Source: Paralithodes platypus
Lineage: Eukaryota > Arthropoda > Malacostraca > Decapoda > Lithodidae
Reading direction: 5' to 3'
Length of the DNA stretch: 64,000 bases
Assembly: GCA_032716605.1 (NCBI GenBank)
Contig: CM064538.1
Location: 22,601,451 to 22,665,450 of the forward strand
A program made the translations under genes and the position numbers. Positions 28,764 to 39,664 of this stretch are shown one piece after another. The notes beneath the pieces were generated by a model. It searched no databases, was not told the origin of the DNA, and worked only from the letters and a program-made list of their open reading frames with translations. How positions within the stretch are numbered: the stretch's first letter is position 1; each line of letters begins with the position of its first letter.

Positions 28764-28834
28764 ATGGCACACACACACACACACACATGGCACACACACA
28801 CACACACACACACACATGGCACACACACACACAC
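28764..28834. repeat. (CA)n with ATGGCA interruptions
   Basis: Three CA runs separated by CATGGCACAC. Confidence 0.95.
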
Positions 28835-28985
28835 TTGAAAGCAAATAAATTCGTCTGATATTCTTGAGTGAACAAGATAAAAAACATAGTACAAAAAATA
28901 CCTTAAAAGAAAAATACTTATTATAGACATGTGTGTTTGATAAATATAGCGAATATCTTGAGAGTATAAAAGGAGTGTAAAATAT

Positions 28986-28989
<4 letters not shown>

Positions 28990-29056
<67 letters not shown>
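28990..29056. repeat. (GA)n microsatellite
   Basis: About 33 uninterrupted GA units. Confidence 0.97.
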
Positions 29057-29060
<4 letters not shown>

Positions 29061-29082
29061 AATAAATAAGTGAGAACAAATT

Positions 29083-30727
29083 GTTACGACCGACCGGCAC
29101 AACTGAATAAACAAGGGCACTTAGTATTGGACTACACTATAGGCTAAGTATGCAACAATGGTACGCTAATTCCAAACCCTTGAACTATTAAGCCGGTGAA
29201 CAACACACATAAACCCTCTAGAGTTAATATACTAGATAACGGGGTATCAATTAACAAGGGATAAGTGTACTCTACTAAGGCTTTCCAGCAATGGCAAAGC
29301 CTGCAAACAACAAGAAGTAATTACGTTAATAAAATGCTCTCAAGTATTAACAAAGCTTAAATAAACTATGACAAGATTTAATAAAAGATTAGATGCTTAC
29401 GTTATGTTTAATGTTAGTCTGAACTCAACATTAAAACCCTTCAATGCTATATGAAAGCACTTGAAGTCTAGTCCTACAGCAAACAGACCTGGAAGCTTCT
29501 GCAAACGTCTGATGCTCTAAGACGGTCGTAGAATATAGAACTGTAATAATGCAAGAGGCAGGACATGAAACGTGTATCTTAAATACACCAAAAAGCAGGA
29601 CATCTGTAATGGAAAACACGAGAATGCAACAACTCTGTGACAGTAATAATAACAGCAAATCAAAAACAGTACTTCCTTAAATAAAGTAACAGCCACCAAC
29701 GGTTGTACCCTGCGCAACAACCTAGGCTAAACAATACCGTGAATAATACTAAAGCACACGTGATAAGAGTTAATAAGTATGCATTGTCTTCTCCATTAAT
29801 AAAGTCTAGCTGTGGTATCAGGGTATGGGAAACTAGGTAGAGCCAAGCATGCTCCTAGCCTAGTGCCACCCTTAAGGATATCTCCCTATCTTACGTTAAT
29901 GACCGGGAGGCTCTCTTGGCAAGTCCAGGTCTCTCGTACCTGGTCTTGCCCTGATGCTCCCCAAGAAATCAAGCAAAGAGCCAGCAATATACTGGCAGGA
30001 GTAGGCAAAAGACCTCTGCCAGCACAATGCTACACTCGCAAAGGAAATATCCAAAAGGGCTGGCCACCAGGCTACCCAGCACCGTCAAAGTCGTATAGGC
30101 TGTAGCGAGCCGTATACACAACACTGACAACGACAACAGATACCCACCACAGTCTAGCATTAAATAATGGAGGAGAACAAGCAATATTGAAAAGCACCCT
30201 ACAGTATGAAATCTATGACTCTAAACCTTGCTAAGCTAGTACATAATAATATCTGAGAGCAGGAGATTGTAATACGACTGGCGGACCATGAATGTCGATT
30301 GCGAGGGGCCAGAAGGGATGGGTAATTGATTGCAAAGCATAGAAGTATGGAAAAGAAGAAGTTCAGAGAGAGAAGCAGTAGTATAGGTGGTTATTGGGGA
30401 ACAGAGTGCAAAGGGATGTAGACGCAACCTCACGGCGCCGTGCTCTGAGGGAGTCAGGAGGGTAGGAGCCCGTCCACTGGGCTAGGAGAGCTGCAACCAA
30501 CCACAGGCCACTACGTCACAGGGACACAAAGCCCACGTGACCCTGTTCAGCCACTCACCGACAAGCGGGCCGGCCGGGAAGGGAGCACGCGCACACGCAC
30601 TACACCTCGCTCCCCCTTATCTCTCTCATTGCAACTAACACTGCGTATCTTATAACACTATCAATGATATAAAATACTTCTTGGTGTCACAGACAAGAAT
30701 AAAGGCAAACACTAAACTGTCTGTGAC
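29083..30727 (+). mobile_element. Possible solo LTR (weak)
   Basis: A 1.6-kb stretch of complex, non-repetitive sequence starting TGTTACGACCGACC and ending CTGTCTGTGACA, so with TG...CA boundaries as in LTRs. Its right third is GC-rich with CACGTGACC and CGGGCCGGCCGGG words. I find no matching flanking duplication, no second copy and no gag or pol sequence here, so this could equally be ordinary intergenic DNA or a promoter. Short open frames inside look random. Confidence 0.3.
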
Positions 30728-30854
30728 AACTTAAACACTATGAAAGAAAGAGGGTCGCTCTACGACTATCATAGCCCATTTCACTGCCCTGGCGAGCGCT
30801 AGCGAGTACGAGAGCATTCTGAACAGCTGGCTAGCGTAACAAAATAAAGTAACA

Positions 30855-31012
30855 GGAGAGAGAGAGAGAGTGAGAGTGAGTGTGAGTGAGTGAGAGTGAG
30901 AGAGAAGAAAGATTAACAATAAGTAATACAAAATATAGTAAGAGAGAGAGAGAGAGAATTAACAATAAGTTATAACAAATAAAGTAACAAAAGAGAGAGA
31001 GAGGGAGAGTTA
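30855..31012. repeat. ~55-bp GA-bearing repeat, 3 copies
   Basis: AGAGAGAGA followed by TTAACAATAAGTAATA and AAATAAAGTAACA recurs three times. Confidence 0.88.
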
Positions 31013-31082
31013 GCTTCATTAAGAGTGTATCCCAATTAGTCTGACACAGTGAAAGAGAAGTGAGGGGACTACTTTTGATATC

Positions 31083-31085
<3 letters not shown>

Positions 31086-31131
<46 letters not shown>
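31086..31131. repeat. (TC)n microsatellite
   Basis: Uninterrupted TC run. (GT)n occurs at 31260-31292. Confidence 0.96.
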
Positions 31132-31132
<1 letters not shown>

Positions 31133-31262
31133 TGATTTTACTGTTCTTATACTTTAATTTAATTTTTTTAATTTTAATTTTAGAAACGGATGAATTGATT
31201 AGCTTCCCAGCGTACGTGTGTGTGTGTATTTACCTAATTGTATTTACCTAATTGTATTTTGT

Positions 31263-31294
<32 letters not shown>

Positions 31295-31301
31295 TTCATT
31301 T

Positions 31302-31400
31302 AACCCGTACAGTACCAGTGACGTCTTGTTTATTGGATTTTAGCTGCATTTAGAAGATTGCAAAGCATAGGAAAGATATATGGTAGCTAAAAGGATGAAT
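31302..31400 (-). mobile_element. MITE gamma, diverged reverse copy
   Basis: TTTAACCCGTACAG, TAGCTGCATTTAGAAGAT, GCATAGGAAAGATATATGG and GCTAAAAGGATGAATTG line up with the reverse complement of 27586-27762. Confidence 0.65.
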
Positions 31401-31477
31401 TGAAATAGTCACCTAGCAACTTATAAACTACCTATCGACTTGTATACGTCATCTAGCCACTATGTAGGTCTCAGTTC

Positions 31478-31482
<5 letters not shown>

Positions 31483-31530
<48 letters not shown>
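31483..31530. repeat. (CA)n microsatellite
   Basis: 24 CA units directly before a tRNA-like SINE head. Confidence 0.97.
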
Positions 31531-31532
<2 letters not shown>

Positions 31533-31537
31533 GTCAC

Positions 31538-31878
31538 TGTGGTCCCGTGGCCTAGAGCGCTGTACTGTGGACTCGCGCTGACCGCGGGGTGAGGGTTCGA
31601 ATCCACCAGAACCCTAAAGTTTTTTTCGGCCATAGCGACGGAGATCATTTTATCGTGGTTCCTCCCTTACCAAGCTACTATCAGCCTGTGTTAGCCTACA
31701 CATCTCACCAATACAAAGTACATCTGCGTATGTACTTGGTGGGAAGCCAGGCACCTCACGGTCGCCAAAGGTCGCATGTGACCTCATAGTTAAGGTAGAA
31801 TAAGTATTGTACTGTACCTAGGTCTAAGAAAAACTGTAGATTTTCAGCCTCAGGGCTACAATAAACCGTCAATTATTA
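31538..31878 (+). mobile_element. tRNA-derived SINE
   Basis: The head 31541-31612 has an A-box-like CCGTGGCCTAGAGCGC and a B box GGGTTCGAATCC. A ~260-bp unrelated body and an ATTATTATTATTAGC tail follow. The anticodon arm is not clean enough to name the parent tRNA. The promoter boxes suggest Pol III origin. Confidence 0.7.
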
Positions 31879-31892
31879 TTATTAGCATTACA

Positions 31893-32096
31893 CAACCCCC
31901 CCCCCCCACACACACACAAACACACAAACACCCACACACACACACTAGACATACACCTACACCCCCCCCCCCACACACACACACACAAACACACACACTA
32001 GACATACACCTACACCCACACCCACACACACACACACCACACACAAACAAACACAAACACACACACACACCACACACAAACACACACACACACACT
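31893..32096. repeat. CA-rich minisatellite with ACTAGACATACACCTACACC
   Basis: (CA)n runs containing two copies of CACTAGACATACACCTACAC with C-homopolymers. Confidence 0.93.
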
Positions 32097-32171
32097 TTTC
32101 TATTACCTTTTTCTTATAGACTATCTAACATTAATTAAATGTTTTCAGTCTTCTGGTCCGGACAACATTAA

Positions 32172-32540
32172 GGGGGGGGGTCACCGTTTTTGTTTTATAT
32201 TTATCTCCCCTTTTCTCTTTCTCTGGCTTGTATCCATTCGGCCCCATTCAGCCAACTGTTTTAAGACGTTTATCCCCATCCAGGTGTGGATTTCTTCCTA
32301 TCGCTCGCCAGCATTGGATGGAGAAATCCGGCTTCGCCGGAGAAATTTTTCTATCGAAAAATTTACAAATTTAGCTTGCTGTCAAAACAAAAATATATAT
32401 GCTGGCTCGCTACCGCTCGCCAGGAAAATGTTGACACCTGGATGGGGATAAACGTCTTAAAACATTAGGCTGAATGGAGCCGAATGGATACAAGCCAAAG
32501 AGAGTGGGAAAGAAAGAGAAAAAAGCGAGGTGGAGGTCCC
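32172..32540. mobile_element. MITE alpha-prime, foldback form (369 bp)
   Basis: TTAA at 32168-32171 and 32541-32544. Long inverted arms: GGCTTGTATCCATTCGGC, CATTCAGCC, TTTTAAGACGTTTATCCCC and ATCCAGGTGT in the left arm have exact reverse counterparts in the right arm. The centre holds CCGGCTTCGCCGG and TTTTTCTATCGAAAAATTT hairpins. It shares GCTCGCCAGGAAAA and the hairpins with alpha. Just before it, SSGPDNI can be translated at about 32137-32168, a typical RT-linker motif, so it may have landed in a retroelement. Confidence 0.85.
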
Positions 32541-32704
32541 TTAATTAATGTTACTTTTCAAACAAATCTTGGTAGAAAGCTTCTCAGCCGACTTTGATAT
32601 ATTTAATTTTCAAATGGCAGAGGTCGAGCAAAAATTAATATATATAAAATGCATAATTAATTAAGGGGGGATGGGCGTATTTATTTGCTCATTTATGTAT
32701 CTTG

Positions 32705-33762
32705 ATGTGCAGCAGCTGCGAACAAGGCCAATCGAGCATTTATTGGGATTTATTAAGATAACTTTTACTTATACAAATGAGAACATTATAGTACCTTTAT
32801 TTAAAAGCATAGTGAGGCCCCATCTTGAATATGGTGCGCAATTTTGGTCTCCTTATCTGAACAAGGACATGGAGAAACTCGAGTCGGTGCAGCGTAGAGC
32901 GACAAAGTTGATTCCGTTAATAAGAAATAAATCTTATCATGAAAGACTATTTTTTTTTTTTTTTTTCACTTAAGAAAAGAATATTGCGAGGTCAATTAAT
33001 CGAGTGTTTCAAGATACTAAAGGGATTTGACAAAATTGATGTAGATTCACTTTTCAAAATAGATAATAGTTCATTAACTCGGGGAAATGGAATGAAATTA
33101 AAAACCAGGAGGGCGAATCTCGATGTCACAAAGCACCTCTTCACCTAGAGTGTGGTCATCGAGTGGAACAAATTGCCAGAGAAAGTGGTACAATGTAAGA
33201 CAATTGACACATTCAAAAGAAGTCTAGATATTTATTTTGAGGAGGTGGGAATAATGTAGGCTACAAAATTAAAAAATACATAACAATAGGTTAAGCATCA
33301 GTAGTATATAATAGGTTAAGCATCAGTAGTATATAATAGGTTAAGCATCAGTAGTATATAATAGGTTAAACATCAGTAGTATATAATAGGTTAAGCATCA
33401 GTAGTATATAATAGGTTTAAGCATCAGTAGTATATAATAGGTTTTAAGCATCAGTAGTATATAATAAGGTTTGGTAAGCATCAGTAGTATAGTAATAGGT
33501 TAAGCATCAGTATATAATATTTCTCAACTTCGTTCTTTACTATAAATTTCCCAGTAGAAGTTTTTCTCATTCTGCTGCGGGACTTGTTTCCCCAACTAAA
33601 TATCATGCCGACCAACGGTCGGAGGGAGAGGTGGGTGGGAAGAACGCCTTCTGCTGTGCTATCCTTGCCTTCCACTTTGTAGCAAATTCCAGTTTAGCAT
33701 TAAGTCCGGACTACCTAGTCGAGACCGCTAGGTCTGTGTAGTCTGTGTATCTATGTAACTCA
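32705..33762 (+). pseudogene. Family 2 non-LTR: RT C-terminal region and 3' UTR
   Basis: Translates ANKANRAFIG, then (same frame after a stop) LFKSIVRPHLEYGAQFWSPY, KLESVQRRATKLIP and NKSYHERL. A frame change at the T18 run (32949-32966) follows, then ILRGQLIECFKILKGFD, LTRGNGMKLK, a stop at 33147, and WNKLPEKVVQCKTIDTFK with RSLDIYFEEVGIM to a stop at 33257. This is the C-terminal third of a CR1/jockey ORF2, as in family 1 but clearly diverged (about 40-45% by eye). At least three lesions make it dead. The 3' UTR includes a 25-bp array (33285-33520), then GTCTGTGTAGTCTGTGTATC and the tail TATGTAACTC, followed by (TC)n. Confidence 0.85.
33285..33520. repeat. 25-bp VNTR in family 2 3' UTR
   Basis: Nine copies of AATAGGTTAAGCATCAGTAG plus TATAT with small indels in the last three. 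Confidence 0.96.
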
Positions 33763-33998
33763 CTCTCTCTCTCTCTCTCACTCTATTCCTTCCAGTCTCC
33801 CTCTCTTTCCTTCTCTCATATCTTCTCCCATTATCGTCTCCCCTTCCCCTCTTCATCACATTTTCCCTTTCATTCCGCCTTTCTACCCCACGTCTTGCAG
33901 CTTGGAAAATACACATCTCCGCTCCAAGGAAATTAACTTTTCCTATATTTTTCCTCAATCTGATGGGAGTTCCTTTCGCCTCTTATTTTATTTATTCT

Positions 33999-34118
<120 letters not shown>

Positions 34119-34317
34119 CACCCATCCACCTTCCTTCCTCCCCCAACTTAACCACGTATTTTACCATCCTCCCGCTTGAACTTCCCCGGATTGAGAACTT
34201 GTCAAAAACTTTCCCGAGAAAACTCTCGACCAACCGACCGACCGACAAGTTCGAGGGCTTCACGCGACACCTACGTAAAAATTAATGATTAATGAAATAA
34301 ATGATTTCGTAAAAATT

Positions 34318-34368
34318 ATGATGATGATAATAATAACAATAATCATAATAATAATCATAATAATAATC

Positions 34369-34461
<93 letters not shown>

Positions 34462-34482
34462 TAATAATATAATAATAATAAC
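34318..34482. repeat. (AAT)n microsatellite
   Basis: ATAATAATA runs with occasional ATCATA and ACT changes. Confidence 0.95.
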
Positions 34483-34544
34483 GGTTCAGGAATTATGACC
34501 TAGCTACTTGGAACAAAGTATAGTATGTGTGGAAATTCAGCAAC

Positions 34545-34632
34545 GAAAGTAGTGCATTTCCAGTATCTCCTCGGAATGAACCGCAAGGTCTTTGATATGC
34601 TAACTGTTCCTTGTGACTCCTTCCTCTCTCCT

Positions 34633-34637
<5 letters not shown>
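34545..34637 (+). mobile_element. Family 3 non-LTR 3'-UTR fragment
   Basis: TTCCAGTATCTCCTCGGAAT, CCGCAAGGTCTTTGATATGC and tail CCTTGTGACTCC match 56470-56545. The following bases are CTCTCTCC. Confidence 0.75.

Positions 34638-34682
<45 letters not shown>
34638..34682. repeat. (AT)n microsatellite
   Basis: Left border of the SINE. Confidence 0.95.
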
Positions 34683-34684
<2 letters not shown>

Positions 34685-34836
34685 CGGACAGGGCTAGGAT
34701 TCGAACCGTACAGGCAGGAGGTCCAGTCACCTACACCATCACGAGAGTTAAAAGAAGGAATTTGCTACTTCTATCTGTATTCCTGCCCAACTCGACTCTG
34801 ATGGGGGGACAGACAGTCTTTTAATCAAAATCCGGC

Positions 34837-34841
<5 letters not shown>
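34683..34841 (-). mobile_element. tRNA-derived SINE fragment, reverse strand
   Basis: On the minus strand TGGTGTAGGTGACTGGACC (A-box side) is followed by GTACGGTTCGAATCCTAGCC, a good B box. The remaining ~80 bp are SINE-like filler. (AT)n lies on both sides. Confidence 0.6.

Positions 34842-34893
<52 letters not shown>
34842..34893. repeat. (AT)n microsatellite
   Basis: Right border of the SINE. (TC)41 follows at 34917-34997. Confidence 0.96.
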
Positions 34894-34896
<3 letters not shown>

Positions 34897-34912
34897 CTCC
34901 TCCTCCTCCCCC

Positions 34913-34916
<4 letters not shown>

Positions 34917-34997
<81 letters not shown>
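34917..34997. repeat. (TC)n microsatellite
   Basis: Uninterrupted TC run followed by CA. Confidence 0.97.
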
Positions 34998-35000
<3 letters not shown>

Positions 35001-35093
35001 GACACACATACACGACACACACACACACACACGCGAGAGAGAGATTTGTTCAGCCCATAATTCTCCCCGCCAGTAATGCTACTTGCCTCTTAA

Positions 35094-35372
35094 GGGGAGA
35101 TGGGTAGTTTGTCTGGACCCCTTCTCCCTCGTGCTTAGCCCCATTGGATATTAGATTTTAAGACGTTCGGCCCTTAAGTTTGGCGATTTTAAGACTTTTC
35201 GCCCCCATTTCTTTGTCAATATGAGGACCTCTCGTGCCAATTAGGGGTAAACAAAAATCTGGCGAGCGATCGAGCGATAGCCATCTTGTTATTCTAAGAT
35301 TAACCGGCTTACTGCCGGGACATTTTTCTACTGAACAAATTTACAAATTTATCTTGAAGGGGGATCCATAAT
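35094..35372 (+). mobile_element. MITE alpha, 3'-truncated
   Basis: Starts after TTAA (35090-35093) with GGGGAGATGGGTAGTTTGTC, includes the modules, GGCGAGCGATCGAGCGATAG, CCGGCTTACTGCCGG and TTTTTCTACTGAACAAA. It is cut at the GT/16-bp array. Confidence 0.88.
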
Positions 35373-35397
35373 GTCTGTGAGTGCATTGAGCGTTTGA

Positions 35398-35440
<43 letters not shown>

Positions 35441-36180
35441 TATACTTGTGTGTGTGTATGGAGGCTTGTGTGTGTATGTGTGTGCGTAGGTGTGTGTGTA
35501 CGTATGATTGTGTGTACGTATGATTGTGTGTACGTATGATTGTGTATACGTATGATTGTGTGTACGTATGAATGTGTGTACGTATGATTATGTGTACGTA
35601 TGAATGTGTGTACGTATGATTGTGTGTACGTATGATTGTGTGTACGTATGATTGTGTGTACGTATGATTGTGTCAACGTATGATTGTGTGTACGTATGAT
35701 TGTGTGTACGTATGATTGTGTGTACGTATGATTGTGAATGTATGATTGTGTGTATGTATGATTGTATGTACGTATGATTGTGTGTATGTATAATTGTGTG
35801 AACTTATGATTGGGTGTACGTATGATTGTGTACGTATGATTGTGTGTACGTATGATTGTGTGTACGTATGATTGTGTGAACGTATGATTGTGTGTACGTA
35901 TGATTGTGTGTACGTATGATTGTGTGAACGTATGATTGTGTGTACGTATGATTGTGTGTACGTATGATTGTGTGTACGTATGATTGTGTGTACGTATGAT
36001 TGTGTGTATGCATGATTGTGTGTACGTATGATTGTGTGTACGTATGATTGTGTGTACGTATGATTGTGTGAACGTATGATTGTGTGTACGTATGATTGTG
36101 TGTACGTATGATTGTGTGTACGTATGATTGTGTGTACGTATGATTGTGTGTACGTATGATTGTGTGAACGTATGATTGTG
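35398..36180. repeat. 16-bp array (TACGTATGATTGTGTG)n
   Basis: (GT)n at 35400-35460 passes into about 40 copies of a 16-mer with a self-complementary TACGTA core. Variants are TGAACGTATG, CATGATTG and AATG. Minus-strand HTYTQSYV frames are by-products. Confidence 0.96.
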
Positions 36181-36392
36181 AACATAATGGGGTTCTTGCC
36201 AGACACACACAATATATGTCGTGGGATTTGCAAGGAACATTATCGGTGAAAAATGGCCCAGAATTCATATAATGGTTACGAGTATGAGAAACAATATAAT
36301 ATATATATATATATATATATTATAATATATATATATATACTGTATATTTATATTAATTTATTTAGTATATATTAGTATTAGTAGTAGTATTT

Positions 36393-36546
36393 TAAGTTTC
36401 CTCCCTAAACCTACATCAAGCTTAAGCAAAAACAAACGGTCAAAACCCCACCTTCAGGATACATATTTACGTGTTTTTGGTAGAATAAAAACGTCGGTTC
36501 CTCCTAAATTACAGGCTCGCAAGCGCTCGCCAAGAAAAAAATGAAA
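36393..36546 (-). mobile_element. MITE alpha, half copy
   Basis: AAGTTTCCTCCCTAAACCTAC to GGCTCGCAAGCGCTCGCCAAG. The module half is absent. Confidence 0.75.
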
Positions 36547-36579
36547 CAATACAATACTTTAGCGTAGGTCAGATACTTC

Positions 36580-36770
36580 AGAACTTGGCTTGACGTCTTT
36601 TTACCTTTAATTATGACTAAAGTTAGACGATTTTATGCAGATTAAGAAGGACCTGTGCTATTCAGAGGGTTTATTGAGGATCGTACGTACCCCTTTGAGA
36701 CCTGAAGATAGATTTTAAGCTAAAGAAAATCATCTAACGGCAACAAGAAAAGGATGTTTTGTTAAGCTAG
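36580..36770 (+). mobile_element. MITE gamma, diverged copy
   Basis: Arms GTTAGACGATTTTATGCAG / AAAATCATCTAAC and AGAAGGACCTG. Termini not identified. An alpha half copy and a full alpha copy border it. Confidence 0.65.
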
Positions 36771-36797
36771 CGAGAAACTGACTTATCCCCATCTTAA

Positions 36798-37100
36798 ACA
36801 AAGATTTTGTTTGCTCCCTAGACCTCTAACAAGCTTAAAAAACACCTCCAAGATCCCCTTCAAGATAACTTTGTACATTTTTCGGTAGAAACATATCCTG
36901 ACCTTAGTTCTTCTTAAATGACAGGCTCGCTATCGCTAGCCAGGAAAAAATCGACACCTAAATGGGACGAAAGGTCTTGATATAGACGAAAAAATGGGAC
37001 GAAAGCTTTTAAAATCAACAAACTATTGGGGCGAACATCTTAAAATCTCAAAAATAATGGGGCCAAACATGATGGTCGAGAAAAAACGACCTACCTCTCC
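36798..37100 (-). mobile_element. MITE alpha copy
   Basis: Right end CTACCTCTCC then TTAA at 37101-37104. Left TTAA candidate at 36794-36797. Contains CTATCGCTAGCCAGG and the module series in reverse. Confidence 0.87.
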
Positions 37101-37107
37101 TTAAACA

Positions 37108-37160
37108 TATTTTATTTTCTGTGTGTATGAAGGAGACAAAAGGCAGGAAGTTACTATTGA
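37108..37160 (-). mobile_element. Family J 3'-UTR scrap
   Basis: GTGTATGAAGGAGACAAAAGG is the reverse complement of the CCTTTTGTCTCC...CACA tail. Confidence 0.6.
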
Positions 37161-37597
37161 CTTAAAGGTGGCCCGTTATGTTCTCAAGAGTCGCGTAAAA
37201 CGAGTATAGTATCATGACAAAATATTGATATACATTTTATTGATCTACATAATATTGATCTCTCAGTACTCACCCTCATCTCATTATCTCTGAAGCGTTC
37301 GACTCCCGGTGTGATATAAATATGGCAGTGTCATGTTTGGCTTCAGCAATTCTTACCTGAAATAGACAAAAATAGAAGCTTAATGTTTGGTGTGTGGAGA
37401 GAGAGAGAGAGCGAGAGCGAGAGCGAGAGCGAGAGAGAGAGAAAGAGAGAGAGAGATTTACATAGATACACTGGCCACACAGATCTTGCGATCCCTGGAA
37501 GGTGGCCAGGTCTTAATCCTAGAAGAGTAAGAGAACATATTTTTAGTTTTCTCCCAATACAACAATACAAAAATCATCTTCATCTTCATCTTCTCTC

Positions 37598-38273
37598 AAT
37601 ATTCTCGGTGTCTCTTTTTCTTCTGCTCTCACTTGGAAGGACCATATTACCAGTCTTGCTAAGGCAGCCTCCCAGAAGCTGAGTGTGCTCAACCGCCTCA
37701 AGGGGTTCTTTACCCCTGCAAAGCTTCTTGCTCTGTACAGGGGCATAGTGCGTCCTTGTGTTGAGTATTGTTCACATGTGTGGGGAGGATACTCTCACAC
37801 CGCACTCCTAGACAAAGTAGAAAGGAAGGCCTTTCATATCATTAACTCCCGTCCACTCACCAACTCTCTGCAATCTCTCTCTCTTCGCCGCAATGTTGCA
37901 TCTCTCTCGCTATTCTATCGCAACTACGATAATCAGTGTTCATCAGAGCTCTCCCAGTGTGCACCACCTCCTCTACGTAGGGTACGTAGTACTCGTCTTG
38001 CAACACAATCCCACCCCTACTCTGTACAACTCTGCAACCCAAGAGTGAAATGTTATTCTCAGTCTTACTTCTATTCAACTGCTGAGCTCTGGAAATCTCT
38101 CCCAGAATCAGTCTTACCCTCTTACTATGACTTAAATGGCTTCAAACTCTGTGTGTCAAGGCATTTTGGCTCGAACGTCCCTTGATTTTGGCCCTGCCAC
38201 TCTTTCAACTCTGGGGGAGGCACTCGCTACAGGCAGTTCTGCCTTTTGTCTCCCTCACTCACATAGAAAAAAA
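37598..38273 (+). pseudogene. Family J jockey-like RT C-terminus and 3' UTR
   Basis: One open frame runs from about 37598 to the stop at 38183-38185. It reads ILGVSFSSALTWKDHITSL, LKGFFTPAKLLALYRGIVRP, CVEYCSHVWGG, LDKVERKAFHIINS, LSLRRNVASLSLFYRN and ELWKSLPESVLP, ending with FGSNVP. This is the region after the catalytic core in jockey-clade ORF2 proteins (thumb and C-terminal segment). The polymerase motifs are lost by 5' truncation, and the fragment starts at CATCTTCATCTTCTCTC. The 3' UTR has GGGGGAGGCACTCGCTACAG, TTTTGTCTCC and an A-rich tail (AGAAAAAAAAATA). No (TC)n follows, unlike families 1-3. Confidence 0.85.
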
Positions 38274-38298
38274 AATACTGCATATATATCATTATGTG

Positions 38299-38364
<66 letters not shown>

Positions 38365-38436
38365 AAGGTGCTTAGAGTTAGAACGTGACCAATAAAGTGT
38401 TCCAAGTGAATACAGATTTGGGGGGACTGAAAGCAG

Positions 38437-38497
<61 letters not shown>

Positions 38498-38560
38498 AAA
38501 GAAAGACACTGAAAAGGGGGGAAAAGTGTGTGTGTGTGTGTGCGTGTGAGAGAGAGAGAG

Positions 38561-38608
<48 letters not shown>

Positions 38609-38700
38609 ACAAAATAGTGATGAGAGAGAGAGAGATAACAAAAATAGTGATGAGAGAGATAGAGAGATAGAGAGAGAGAGAGAGACAGAGAGTGTGTGTG
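38299..38700. repeat. Cluster of (GA)n microsatellites
   Basis: Four long GA runs, a (GT)n at 38527-38548 and two copies of ATAACAAAAATAGTGATGAG. Confidence 0.95.
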
Positions 38701-38902
38701 AGAGTGGAATAAGAGTAGAAAAAAAGTCACCTGCATTGAAAGGGTTAATCACAAAATTTACATTAATAAATTCCTAGTACCAAATGACGAAGGCTATATG
38801 GCACAAAAGCAGAAAACTAATAGGTTATGTTGTTGTTATTTGATTGAAGGGCTGTGTGGTCTAGTCCGTTAAACCCTGCTTGAGAACATTATATGGATGG
38901 AA

Positions 38903-39229
38903 TCACAGGCAGCCGAAGTTTCCCGAACGCCACAAGAAGATCTTGGTGTATTGGAGAACTAGATCACGGAGGGCGAGATCCAGGTAGCGGCCCCCCAACA
39001 GCACAGAGAGGTTGAAGTAGACTGCAGCGAAGAAGACTCCTGTGTGAGAAGAAGCGTGAGCAGTAGAGAACAAAAGTATTCCACTGTCTTCTAAGCTGTC
39101 CGACACCAGCCGCAGAACAGTGACGTCACTAGCCGAAAACGGTGTAGGTGGGAGGTCAAACCAGAATAGCCCACACAGAGGCGGACAACAAGGGCAGTGT
39201 CCAGAGACCGTAGGGTGTAACCAGACCAA
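38903..39229 (-). other. Unrecognised 108-codon open frame
   Basis: An open frame in complex sequence of balanced composition, beginning MVWLHPTVSGHCPCCPPLCG and ending IFLWRSGNFGCL. I recognise no domain. It could be a piece of a mobile element or a chance frame. No promoter, splice signals or neighbouring exons are apparent. Confidence 0.2.
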
Positions 39230-39664
39230 GGGTGAGGTGAGAGATCAACAAAAGGGTTATAAAAATGGCAAGTTACATGTTGCTAATTAGGTGAAGATGC
39301 GAATCGAAAGACATCATTTAGTAATCACAAACTCACGATTGTAGGCTATCCATTCTCGAACACTGGATATTAATTTATGTGTTTGTGAATAGTCTAACTG
39401 CACTCTGGATATTTTAATGAATATGTGAATGGACGGAATAGGATTTGCAGCATTTATGGCAACTATTGCTAGTCAAGGTAAGGCACTGTCTTTCTACACT
39501 TTACCGAATGGGCCATGGCCATAGAATGTTTTTTTTTATTTGTTCTGCACTCCTCTGATCATAGATAAACAATAATGGTTCAAACTTAACACATCCTCCT
39601 TGGTCTTTTACTGATTCTGACACAACCACTAGTGATGAGAGAGTACAAGTCAGCATTTTGTTTC

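Noticed and set aside
35341..36268. 299-codon frame of HTYTQSYVHTIIR repeats
   Set aside because: By-product of the 16-bp array; all three minus-strand frames show the same peptide.
38903..39229. Host exon
   Set aside because: No recognisable domain, no splice-site context I could defend and no adjoining exon. Kept only as an unrecognised frame.
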